Source: Mrakia gelida (taxonomy: Eukaryota; Basidiomycota; Tremellomycetes; Cystofilobasidiales; Mrakiaceae). From it: a stretch of 64,000 bases of DNA. This document shows positions 19,294 through 30,000 of the stretch, piece by piece (the first letter of the stretch is position 1; every line of letters starts with the position of its first letter). A program made the translations under genes and the position numbers. The notes beneath the pieces were generated by a model. It was not told the origin of the DNA, made no database searches, and was given only the letters and a program-made list of their open reading frames with translations. The DNA is taken from positions 1,922,001-1,986,000 of the forward strand of contig BRON01000007.1 in assembly GCA_024345305.1 (NCBI GenBank), in the 5' to 3' direction.

Positions 19294-20766
19294 ATGTCTG
19301 CGGCTTCCCCTTCTCCGTCCTCTATCCTCTACGAAACGAGATCACTCTCCATCGAACGAGGATCCCTCCCTCGCCGTCTCGCCCGAAGCAGGTCCCTCGA
19401 AGAAGCAGAAGTCCAACACGCCGCCTCCCGTCGTCGCTCCTCCCAAACGAAGGAAGTCGAGAGAGTTCTACTTCTCGGACGGGAACATCGTTCTTGAAGT
19501 CGGATCCATAGACTTCAAAGTCCATCGATCCATTCTTCGACGACACTCGACGGTGTTCAAGGACATGTTCGAGGTAGGGAGTGAGGCGAAGAAGGGAGAG
19601 CCTGCTTCTGAAGGAGGAGGGAAGGGAGATGGAGTTGAGTCGAAGAAGACGAAGCCAATGTCGTCCGTTAGCCTCGATCAGGATTCAGAGGGAACTTGGG
19701 AGGTCTTGCTCTCTGCGTTGTACGATGGAACGTGAGTTTCTCTGGCGGAGAGGAGAGGAGATGGGAAGGAGCAAGACGGGCGAGCTCACCAGCTTTCCTT
19801 CCCCTTCCTCTAGTTCGTTCGCCGTCGGACGTACCTTCTTCGACGACCTCTACGGACTTCTCTCTCTCACCGACAAGGTAGCTAGCCGCTTCACCGTATC
19901 GAGGTCTGTCTAAGGTGCCGATGTCCCTTCCTTCCTTGCTTCGTCTGCAGTACGAGTTTACCTCCCTCCTCTCTCGCGCGAAGCGACTCCTCGTTCAAGA
20001 AGTCGACAAGCTCCTCGCACCCTCCTTCGACCGAATCGATCTGGATGATCCAGACCTGATGGACGATCTCGAACCGGAGACCCTCGTACAGATCATCGAC
20101 CTAGGAACGAGGTTCGACGTCCCCAAAGCTCTCCCGAAGGCGTTCTACCTCCTCGCCAAATCGAACCCGAACCTCGCTGAACTCGTCAAGGATATCGAAG
20201 ACGAAGACATCGACACCGGGTGGAAGATCAAGGGACTCAACCAGGGTCACGGTGCGCTTCTAGAACTTCCAGCAATCCACGAGGTAGAGCAGCCGCGCCG
20301 CTTGCTGACTCGCCGAACGCGTCGTCCTTCTTCTCTTTCTGCCTCCTTCTCTAAGTCGTCAAGCTCTTCACCATCCTCCAAGATGGGCTCACAGCTCAGA
20401 AGGACTTCCTCTCCAGCTTTCGACCTACGGGTCCTGCCTACCACGCCGAGGATTGCACCTGCAGCCTCTGTCGAAACGCTGTCGATCGAAGGTGGAAGAA
20501 CTACTGGACGCCAAAGCTGCAAGGGAACCATCTGGATTTCAGAGCTGTTCTGCTGCTTATGATCAAAGACCAAGGGTGGGGTGGATCTAGGGACTGCGAG
20601 CGTGTCCTTTCGGATGAGCTGGAGGGCGATTTGAAGTCGGTGAGTTTCGAGTCTTTGTCTTTTCTCCTCGGGCTCGAGCTCACACGCCGCCCACCTTTGT
20701 TCGGTCACTGACCCTCTGACGTCCATTATCTTTGCGTCGTAGTACGACGAGTCTCTCCAGCTCTAG
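19294..20766 (+). pseudogene. BTB/POZ-domain gene frameshifted near its start by a 7-bp duplication
   Basis: The BTB signature FYFSDGNIVLEVGSIDFKVH followed by RSILRRHSTVFKDMF is clear at about 19466-19570. Downstream exons join in phase: exon 1 ends at 19731, then SFAVGRTFFDDLYGLLSLTD, then YEFTSLLSRAKRLLVQEVDK, then a Cys-containing exon (HAEDCTCSLCRNAVDRRWKN), then a short last exon ending in TAG at 20764-20766. The only plausible ATG (19294, MSAASPSPSS) is one frame off. The cause is visible: the heptamer TCCTCTA is tandemly repeated at 19318-19331, and ignoring one copy restores the frame into a basic Pro/Ser-rich leader. This may be a true inactivating mutation, a strain polymorphism or an assembly error. 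BTB proteins of this sort are usually cullin-3 adaptors, but that role is inference. Confidence 0.6.
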
Positions 20767-21358
20767 TCGATTCAGTGAGTTCTCTGCTCTATCTGTTCGT
20801 CCAAAGACAACGCGTCTCGAGCTGACCGCGTTCTATCCGTCCCCCACTTCGTCGCAGCCTAGCCCGGTCCTATTTCGTTCGCCTCGTCAAGTACGTATGC
20901 CATCGTCGTTTGCACCAGCGTGACTAGCTTCTACTCCCTCGTCTGAGACGTATCGTATGATGTCGCGTCGCTCGAATCGCAACAACCACACCTTGCAGAA
21001 TCGAGCTGTGCATGAGCCTCCTTGCGCTCTCAAAGAAAAAACGAGCGAAAGCAGGTATGCATGCATGCTCATAATCTTTCTCGAAGCAAAGCTGGAGTTT
21101 GCTCGTCCGTGCTTTAGACTAAGGCAGCAGGGCGGGCGAGAGGGAAAGAAGTGAGCAAAAGACGCGACGACCTTTCGGCGCTCTCGGGTCAAGGTAGTCC
21201 GTAGGCTGCAGGAGCAAACGAAAGGAAGAGCCAAAGAAAAGAAACACGTCAGTCTCCCTTCGCCAAAGTCGAGAGGAGAACACGTCAGGAGACGGACCTT
21301 CGTCGGCGAGACGCATCCGTCGGGAGCGAGGAGACCTCGTCCTCTCAAAGACGAAGAC
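20767..21358. other. Convergent 3' region between the BTB gene and TOP3
   Basis: An intron-like segment follows the BTB stop: a GTGAGT donor at about 20777, a GCTGACC branch near 20820 and a CGCAG acceptor near 20857. A spliced 3' untranslated region is therefore possible. The rest contains the 3' end of TOP3. No additional coding frame or tRNA was recognised. Confidence 0.4.
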
Positions 21359-24300
21359 TCAGTCGCTCCATTGCTGAGATCGAACCAGAAGAAGAGCGAA
21401 TTCAGTCTCTGATGTCGCTCTATTATCGAAGAAGTGAGAGCGAGCGCAAGACGAGCCGACTCACGAAGAACCCGCACGAGTTTCCCTCGCCTCGACGACA
21501 GACCCAGAACTTCCTTCCCTTGTTGGGTCCTGCCTTTCCGGTGGTTCGTTCGATGGCGTCCGACATGCAGCCGCACTGGGGAGTTGTAAAGACCGGCGGC
21601 GAGGGTTCTGGCGATGGCGAGAAAAGAGGGAGAAAAGGATGGTCAGCGAACGAAAGGGACGCGTCGAAGGAAACGAGGAAAGGACCTTTCGCCTTCGAAG
21701 GGGATTTCTTGACGATCGGAGCTGAAGACAGAGGAGAACGTTAGCAAGGACGTGCACACCAAGATGAAGGAGGAGAGATCGAATCACTCTTCTTGGCCGT
21801 TGAGACAGCCTTCTTCGTCGCTGGAGCTGCGAGGCAAAGGAACGCAAGTCAGTCTCCCTTTGAGAACGAGAGAGAAGAGAGAGTTCACGAACCCTTCGTC
21901 TCGGATGTTAAGCCCGAAGTCTTCGGTTTCGCCCTTGCTTTCGAAGCAGCCTTCTTGACGGGAAGCTCTCCGAGCGCACTCTTCGATGCTCCGACGCGAT
22001 CTTGGACATGCTGAAAAAGAGAGAGAAAGAGGGAGCGAGAGTCGGTGAGAGTCTTCTGGAAGGGTAGAGGAGCTACGTACCTTCCTGAGAATAGACATCT
22101 TCGCCTCCGTGTTCACGTAGACGGCCTTGTACTTCTCGAGAGCCGTCGCGACCATCGATTTCGCCTCCAGCTTCCCTTCGCAGATCAACTTCATCTGCTG
22201 CTCCGTCTGTTGAGCCAACGAAGAAAGAGCGAGAGGAATTCAGTACTCGAAAGGCGAAGAGGGAAGAAGAGCTCAGACTCACCTCTCGTCTCAGCTCAGA
22301 ACGACAAACAGCAGTCTCGCCGTCTCCAATCTCGTCGAACCCCTCTACGAGAGCGATCCCCAGCTGCGACGGCTTCAGCCTCTTGACCTTCCCGTCCTTC
22401 TCGACGACGATGTAGTTCCTATCCAAGATCCCCTGGATGTGGTCGGCCATCGTCGCGTCGGTTCCTGATGAACGGAAGAGGGACGACGAGCCGAGGTCGA
22501 TCAGAACGCGCGTCTCGAACACGACGGAGAGAGAGAACGAGAGAGACCGATGGGACGCACCGATTCCGTTGTCGTCCATCAACCCGACGAGATCGGCTTC
22601 GCTGAGGAGCTGGGGAGGAGTGGTGCTGCCCTTCTTGAGCTCGCAGGAGGTTGGGAGGAACTTCTCGTCGAGGGAGTAGTTCGGAAGGAGGGAAGCGACT
22701 CAGCGTTCTTCTGGGAGGACGTCGAGGTAGTTGGTAGCGTGAATGACGAGGCCTAGCATCAAGAGAAAGGGGGCAAAGAGGTCAGATCGATGAGCGAGGT
22801 ATGGAGCAGATGGTGAGACGCGGTCGAACCTGTGGCCGAAAACTGCTCTCCTCCAAGTTCAATCTTGAGCGTCGTCCTCGCTCCCTTGGCGTCTTGAGAG
22901 CAGGAAGCTAGAAATCTCCGAACGACGAAGTCGTAGACGTCCTTCTCGTCTCCAGGTTCGAGGGTGGCTCGAGAGGTGGTGGGATGGATCGGAGAATGGG
23001 CTTTGTCGTTCTTCTTGCCGTCTCGAGGTCGTTCGAATTCGCCATCTTGAAGTCTGAGGAGGGAGGGACAGCGGCGCAAAGGTTATGTTCAGTCCTCGAT
23101 AGAGATTTGGATCCAGAGAAAGGCGATGGGTGAAAAGAGCGAGCAGAAACGAAGCTGACCTTCGAGCGAACGCGCCGTAGTTCCGATCGACCGTTTGAAC
23201 CTTGATGAGTGAACCGAAGTCGAAGGCAGGGTCATACTGATCCGACTCGGTTCGAGGGTAGCTCAAGAGTCCTCGTTGGTAGAGCTTCTCGGCGTGCTAA
23301 AGAGCGAGAAGAGGTAAAACACAATAGTCAGCTCGACGCGAAGGAGGGTACACCGAGGAGCGAAACGTTGGACCCACTCCTAGGATCTCCTTAGGCGAGA
23401 GATTAAGAAGTTTCGAGGCCTCCCGTTGAAGAGAGACGGTGGTGAGAGGAAGCGGTTTCCTGCGCAGACCGACGAGGAGACTAGAGTCAGACGCGGGTCG
23501 ATCGATTAGAAAGAGGTGTCGACTCACTTCTTCTCCGTATCCTTCGTCTTGATCTCGGTCACTACCGCCTCAAGGTTCGCCCTACACCTCGCCAAGATCT
23601 CCTCCGCTGCCTTGGGATCGGAGAGCCTCGTCTTGGTCCAATCGAAGTTGCTGACGACTCCATCCTTCGCGTGAGAAACAGCGAGGGTGAAGAAGTCCTC
23701 GGAGACAAACGACTGGATCTGAAGGTATCGATAGACGACGAATCCAAGTGCTGGGAACTGGCAGGGACCTGCGAGAAAGGTTGATGGGAGAGAGGAGGAA
23801 GTCAGACGCGTCAACGAGCGCGACGAGGGAGAACGAGAGCGCCGTAGCGAGGAGCGAGGAGAGAGGCCACGAACCATAACTGACGACCTGACGTTCCGAC
23901 AGTAGAGGCGATATTGACCCTGAGAGAAGTCGAGTGATGCTGGCTCCAGTACGAAGGTCGAGTTCGATCCTAGAAGTGACGGCGGCGACGGCAGCGAGAT
24001 CGAGCTCGACGGGATTTCGAGCGGCGTGATGGATCTGCCTGCGATGAGGAAACATCGAGCGAGTCAGATAAGAGCATCTCACTCGCCGTTGGTGAGAGTA
24101 GGAAAAAGAGAGGGCAGTAGGAGGAGAGACCCACTCCGGAATGATGGCGTTGAAACGGGCTCGCAAGACCTTGATCCCGGGTTTCCCTTTTCTGCAGTAG
24201 GATGCGATCTCCTCTCCGATGTGCTCTCCTTCTCTATCGCAGTCCGTCCAGATCATGAGAAGGTCGTTCTCCTTGGCTTCTTTCCTGATGTTGGAAGCGA

Positions 24301-24925
24301 CGAACTTCATTCCCTGTGAGAGTGCCGCGAACGAAGATCGAGCGAGCGGACGGAAGGGGAACGAAGGCAGGTCAGAAACGGCAGCTTTACGTCAAGAGGA
24401 TGGAGATTAGAAGGCCACTGACCTTCCCTAGGTCCTGAATGATCTCGGCGTCGAAGAGCTTGATGGGCAGACACTCGTTCCACTCGAAGCCAGGAAGGAA
24501 GTCGGTTTGCGTGAGATGACCGAGAACGGAGGTGACGGTGAAGAGAACAGGAGGAGAGCCGTCGGAGAGAGAGTAGTCGAAGGTGTGGTTTCGGATGTAC
24601 TTGCTTCCTGTCTCCGTCTACGAAGGAGAAGGCGAGTAGGAGCAGGTCAGCGTCGGTTGAGCTCGCTCTCTCCTTCCTCCCTTTCAGCCCTCTCTCTTCC
24701 CACGATCCCACCTTGATCGAAAGATCGAAGCACTCACCGACTTGGCCTTCCCGTTCCCCAGTATCCTAGCTATCTCCTTCGCTATGAACGGCTTCTCGGC
24801 GACGCAGAGGACTTTCTTGGGGCGGGGAACGATGGCGAACAGACGAAGGGAGGTGTGGAGGAGCCGTCGACCCTTCCCTGCTGTTGCTGCACCATCGGCT
24901 GGAGACGAAGAACCCTTTGATCGAC
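21359..24925 (-). CDS. TOP3: DNA topoisomerase III (type IA) with C-terminal GRF zinc finger
   Basis: Many short exons encode a standard topoisomerase III. The TOPRIM part starts KKVLCVAEKPFIAKEIARIL and includes the acidic active site WTDCDREGEHIGEE. Later segments are IHHAARNPVELDLAAVAAVT, RLLSGSISPLLSERQVVSYG and the catalytic-tyrosine motif GLLSYPRTESDQYDP. GIGTDATMADHIQGILDRNY and KLICEGKLEAKSMV complete the core. A Lys/Ala-rich linker leads to a GRF-type finger (PQCGCMSDA, then FWVCRRGEGNSCGFF). A 15-nt last exon, 21359-21373, adds QWSD and the stop. The enzyme decatenates recombination intermediates with RecQ helicase. The 5' end is unresolved: the frame is open above the first sure exon (24738-24925, acceptor TCTAG) but has no in-frame ATG before a stop. 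Residues before the TOPRIM domain (GRRLLHTSLRLFAIVPRPKK) resemble a mitochondrial presequence. Confidence 0.9.
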
Positions 24926-25314
24926 CTAGACGAAGAAGAAGGGCGGATATGGTGGCGAAGGATTGAGCGCCAACCCGAGAGAAAGGCGAGAAGGAGGTTG
25001 AAGGGGTTGGGAGAGAAGGGAGGAAGGAGGTCTGTGTGAGCTCGACTTCGAAGGAAGCTCACGAGCTCAGCGAGATTTTACCCTCCTTCCTTTGCTCTCA
25101 GACACAACTTCGGGGCTGAACTTTCTTGTCGGCCCAGCGTCTGTACCTCTGAGGGCTATCTCAAAAGTTCTCCGAGCAAGTTTTAGAATAAGAAGGAGGT
25201 TGATTTTGGCCCCGAAGCCGACGTCCGACGTTCCAAAGCCCTCGCCATCTCCCGACCTTCTTCTTACTTCCAACCATCACGCAACCCCAACCACTTCAAC
25301 TATCTTCATCAAAC
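24926..25314. promoter_or_regulatory. Divergent spacer between TOP3 and a small orphan gene; TOP3 first exon probably here
   Basis: The TOP3 5' end and the start of the plus-strand gene at 25315 share this 389-bp stretch. Candidate TOP3 initiation exons are an ATG at 25277 followed by a GTAAGA donor at about 25267, or a later exon ending at the GTGAGC donor near 25058. Neither is certain. Confidence 0.35.
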
Positions 25315-26088
25315 ATGCCTTCTCAACAAGCTACCACCTCCGATCTCGCTGGATCTTCGTCCGCACAAGACATCGCTCAGACCCAAGGATCGTCAGCTAC
25401 CACAGGAGGAGCGAAGTCGTCCCAGCAGGTCGCAGAGGGTGAGTCTCGTTCCATCCTTCTTGAAGAGCCCTCAGAAGTCCCGAATCCCTCTCGCTCGTAT
25501 GGATGAGAGGAAATCATTCAGGGAATGCTTGGGGTAGGAGAGGAGAGTCGCTGGAGCTACAGAGAAGCGAGGAGGTCAATGAGCACGAGGCAGAGCTTTA
25601 GAACTCAACCTCGTCGACTTCTTCCTCCTTCGCCTTCGGTCCCCTGCCGCTTCGCTTCATGCGATTCGCAGCGTTCGCTCTCGCCATCTGCTCGAACAGA
25701 AGTCTATGTAGCTCGTTCTGACCCAAAGGTTCTCATCTTCCGTTCTGCAGGAAAATCCATCGCCGCCTCCGCGACGCTGGCCCCAGCCAAGTACCGACTC
25801 TCCAGACTCAGCTCGGACCCTCCTTCCCCCAGCAAGCTCTCCTCCTTCGAGCTCGGATTGGCTCAGACCGGTAGTGAGCTTGGCCTCCCCACCCATCTCG
25901 TTGCTCCTCTCGCCGTACGATGCTGACGAGCTCGTTCGTCTCCCTCCCTCGTTCTCGCAGATACTCCCTCCCCCTCTCTCGTCAAGGCACTTCCCAGGGA
26001 GTCAGTCCTCCCCCAGCCGACCGCTCCCAGCGTTATCCCCGTCTCGCCCATCTTCCACCTCGAGACGGCTTCAGCTCCTTTGGTCTGA
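25315..26088 (+). CDS. Small protein of unknown function (123 aa)
   Basis: Three exons, 25315-25438, 25751-25870 and 25961-26088, join in phase and end at TGA. The N-terminal 45 residues are Ser/Gln/Thr-rich and probably disordered (MPSQQATTSDLAGSSSAQDI). The middle has an ordered look (SIAASATLAPAKYRLSRLSS, then SSFELGLAQTD). The C-terminus is Pro/Val-rich. There is no signal peptide, membrane segment or known motif that I recognise. Good splice sites and the divergent position with TOP3 support a real gene, but conservation must be tested. Confidence 0.5.
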
Positions 26089-27038
26089 GCTTTTGCTTGA
26101 CCTTCCACGACGTTCGTCCTCGCCCTTCCACGTCGCAACTTTCTTATCGTTCTCGCTTACTCTCGTCCGAAGACTGAGCTCTGCTCGCTCCCCCATTTCA
26201 TCAGTTTCCACACTTACACAAACGACTATATACGATTCAACTGCCTTGCTCGTCCTTCTTCTGACCCCTCTCAACTGTCAGTTCCTCGACGCGTCTTTCT
26301 CGTTCACCTTCTCTCTCAGTCTCAAAAGCTGACACCCGCTTCCCCACTCCTTCCCTCCTCAGTTTGTACCCTGCTTCTAATCTCTCCTTCGCCTCATCTT
26401 GTCCATCCCGTTTCAGCGAAGCCTCAGCTCGACTCGTCGTCGTCGTCGTCCTCCGCGACCTTTGACGTTCATCGCGCTCTCTCAGGTTCTTCTCTCCGCG
26501 CGCTGTTTATCCTTATTTAGACTCCTCATTTCTTCATCTTCCAGTCTAAAGAATGTCAGTCTCGTACACGTTGGTTTCGTTATATATCTCGGTGCTCCCT
26601 TCGCTTTGCGAGTGACGTTTCGCCTTGCCCTTCTGGCGTTCGTTCTCGTTCTTGAAAAAGAGAAGGGCGAGAACTGGTGCTTCTTGCGTCGATTAGCGAG
26701 AGGGACGGCATGGAACTGAGAAGGGGAGCGAGCTCTGGGGGTCATCGATGGAGGAAAAGGAGGAGAAGGGAGGTAAGGAACGCAGGGAGTGTAGTTCGAG
26801 GGAAGGCGCGAGCTCGGCTCTCCTTCCAGCCTTGCTCTCTCGTTCGGAGGCAGAGTTTTTCCGAGACTCACATTTTTTTCGACGCCGTCTCAAGTTCGAC
26901 TTCTCAACAGCTTCTGAAGGTGGTCTCATCACAGAAAAATAGTAGAAACAAGGTCTTTTCGAACTCCGAAGCTCTCGCCATCTCCTCGCCTTCGACTTCC
27001 CCTCCTTCCTTCCTCTCACCCCCCACCCCCTTCCCTCT
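26089..27038. other. SEC16 upstream region
   Basis: These 950 bp hold no recognised coding exon. They contain the 3' end of the orphan gene, a GACGCGTC at about 26287, a TATA-like tatatatc near 26581 and a C/T-rich run directly before the SEC16 start codon. Confidence 0.4.
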
Positions 27039-30000
27039 ATGGCGTCCTCATCTACGACGACCGCTTCGGATCTGTTTGGATCTCCTTCTTCTCCGGACGT
27101 CCATGACCCTTTCGACGATCTCCTCTCCTCTCCAGCCGCTCCGGTAACGACGAGCCACGAACGACAGGTCGACGTCGAGGAGGACGAGACGACAGCATCA
27201 TCGAACGAGACTCGAGATCAACCAGAGGAGGATATCACTCTACCCGTTCAAGAGGAGGAGGAGGAAAGCGTAGAAGAGCCTGTAGAAGAGGTCGGACCTG
27301 TAGAGGAGGAGGAGAAGGTTGAGACTCTTGGAGCTCAGGAGAAGGAGGAGGAGGAGGTCGAGGAGCACGAGGAAGAAGCACCGGGAGATCTGAGTGAGTT
27401 CAGCTGTCCTTATCTTTTCTTCTTGAGCGAGAGGACATGCTAGGGATAGTAGTATCTTCGGCTCTGTAGAGGGCAAAGAGGCGAGCTCTGGGCTCGTCTC
27501 GTGGAGCTCTTGCCAGCTTCCAGCGAGCTCGAGGTCAACCGATGGGAAGGGAAGGAGAGAGAGGGGTGCTCCTTCCGACGACAGCTGCCTCACGAGTTCT
27601 TCTCGGAGAAGATTTTCATCTCTCTGACTACCTTGCCTTCTTCTCGATAGATCCTGCCCTCGAATCTCTTGCAGCTCCCACGACGCTCATCTCGGACGAA
27701 CCCTCCCCGGCCACGTCGTTCCACCCCGAGCCTTCCTCCTTCTCCCCTCCTCCCACGGTCGAGTCAACCTCTTCCTCCACCATCGAGCAACCCACGGCGG
27801 CCATCGAGGCCCTCTTCTCGACTGAAGAGGAAGGAGACGGCCCAGAGGAGTGGCTACAAGACGAGGAGGTCACCACCGTCCCTTCCTCTGACGACCTCGC
27901 CCCGACAGCAGTCGTTCCATCCTCGTCACCTCCTCTCAGCCCTCCTCCTCCTGCCGTTTCGACCCTAGCTACAGACGAACTCTTTGCATCGGATGATGGA
28001 CCCATCGAGGTGGACGATTGGCTGGCGGAGGAGAGCGTGCCAGCTCCTAAGGAGGAGCAGCCGGAGGTTGAGCTTCATCGTACGTTCGACCTTCTTGCTC
28101 CCCTTCCTTCTTCTCTCGACCTTCTTCTTTCGAGACCGTTTATATCAACTCGAAGCTGATCACCGCTTCTCTCGTCTCCTTTGTACTCCTCTCTCAGCCA
28201 CCTCTTTATCACCTCACCTTCAAGCTCTTCCCATCGAATCCACCCTTCCTCAACCCACCTCCCCAACAGTCCTCTCGGCCTCCCCCATCTTCGCTCCTCC
28301 TTCCAACCTCGACCCAACTCCACCTTTCCCTTCCGCTCCAACTATGTCGGACCTCTTCTTCACCTCGGAAGATACCTCGGACGATTGGCTCGCCAACCAT
28401 ATCGATCCTGAGTCGTCCACCATCGAGCTCGAAGCTCCCATCCTCGACTTCGGAGCGACGGTCGAACACGTCGAGTTCGCGGTCCCAACCGAGGCTGCCG
28501 ATACCAACGAGCTCTTCGGATCGGTAGAGGAGGAAGGAGAGGATCTGTTTGGAGGGTTGGGGGAACGAGCAGCAGTCGTCGAGGAGACGAGCTTCGCCGT
28601 TCAGGAGATGGCTTCGAATCCCGACCTCAGCTTCGACCCTTCCCCTCCCGCGACCACTGGACTCTCCTTCGACGACTCGGAGGATCCCTTCCTCGCTCCT
28701 TCGCAGGATCAGGATCAGCTTCAGCCGGAGGAGGTCGCAGCAGTCACGGACGAGACCGACTACTCGACGCAGGGATACTACGACGAGTCAGGAGAATGGA
28801 TCTGGTTCGACATCGTTGAGCCCTCCTCCGTCGACGCCGCTCCAGTCGAGGGGGAGGAAATCGCCGTTTCGTCTCCATCAGCAGGAGCTACTTGGCCTTC
28901 CGTTCCAGGAGCCAGTCTCCTCACGAGGCAAGGGAGTGACGACAAGCTTCTTCGTTCGCCCGCGGTCGAGCAAGGCGCGTTCGAGTTTGGACTCTCGGAA
29001 TCGGAGGCGAGACGAACACCTCTTTCCTCGCCCTTCCTTCCGTCGGAAACCTTCCCCATCCCTGAGCCGGAGGACATTACTCCCTTCGTCTCTCTCCAAC
29101 CTGCTCCTCTCGGTCGATCAGCATCCTCCAATCCCTACGCTTCAGGATCCTCAACGAAAACGGCCAACCCGTACGCGACGGCCAACCCCTACACCGCCGC
29201 CGCTCCTCGCTCGGCCAACCCCTACTCCACTCCCATCCCAGCATCGGCGAACCCCTACGGATCCTCTTCGACGTCCTCCCCGTACGGTCTCGCTCCAGCG
29301 TCCTCCCCAAACCCTTACGCGTCGCCAGTCTCCCCGAACCCTTACTTCAACGCACCTTCGGTTTACTCTCCTCCCATTGCTACCCCACCCAAACCAGCTC
29401 CTCCTCCCTTCCAACGTCAGACGACGCAGACCTACAACGCGTACGACCCTCCCGAGATGCCCATCATCCCGGTCAGGAGAGCGAAGGCCGTCGCTCCTCC
29501 CGGAGGAGCTTGGGGAGCTCAGCCCGCTCAGGTCCCAGCTCCTTACAACGCCGGATTCCCTCCAGTCACTGCAACCCCACCGAAACCAGCAGGTCCTCCT
29601 CCCCCTCCTCCGAAACGTGTCGATTCGTGGAGTCAGCGACCGGTTCCTCCTCCAGCAGCGGTCGCTCCTCCTTCTCGACCTACCTCGGCGTTCGACCCTC
29701 CTCCTCAAGCTTTCACCTCTCCCCTTCGAGAGCAACATCAACCTCCTCTCCCAAAAGTCTTCTCGCCACCCCCTCCCAAGGTCTTCTCCCCTCATCCACC
29801 CAAAACCTTCTCCCCTCCTCCTCCTCAAACCGCCAAACCTCCTCCTCCTCGACCTCCTCCCGCTGGGAGAGCACCTTCCTTCAACGCTCCTCCTCCTCAA
29901 CCCGTCGCTGCTTTCCACCCTACCATGCCCTCAGCTTTGGGTATGTCGGCCTCGTCGCTTCTTGTTAGCGACGCGTACGGCGAGGAAGACGGAGGAGAGA

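Noticed and set aside
20767..21358. Possible tRNA or extra gene in the convergent spacer
   Set aside because: I looked for a tRNA-like B box and cloverleaf and found none.
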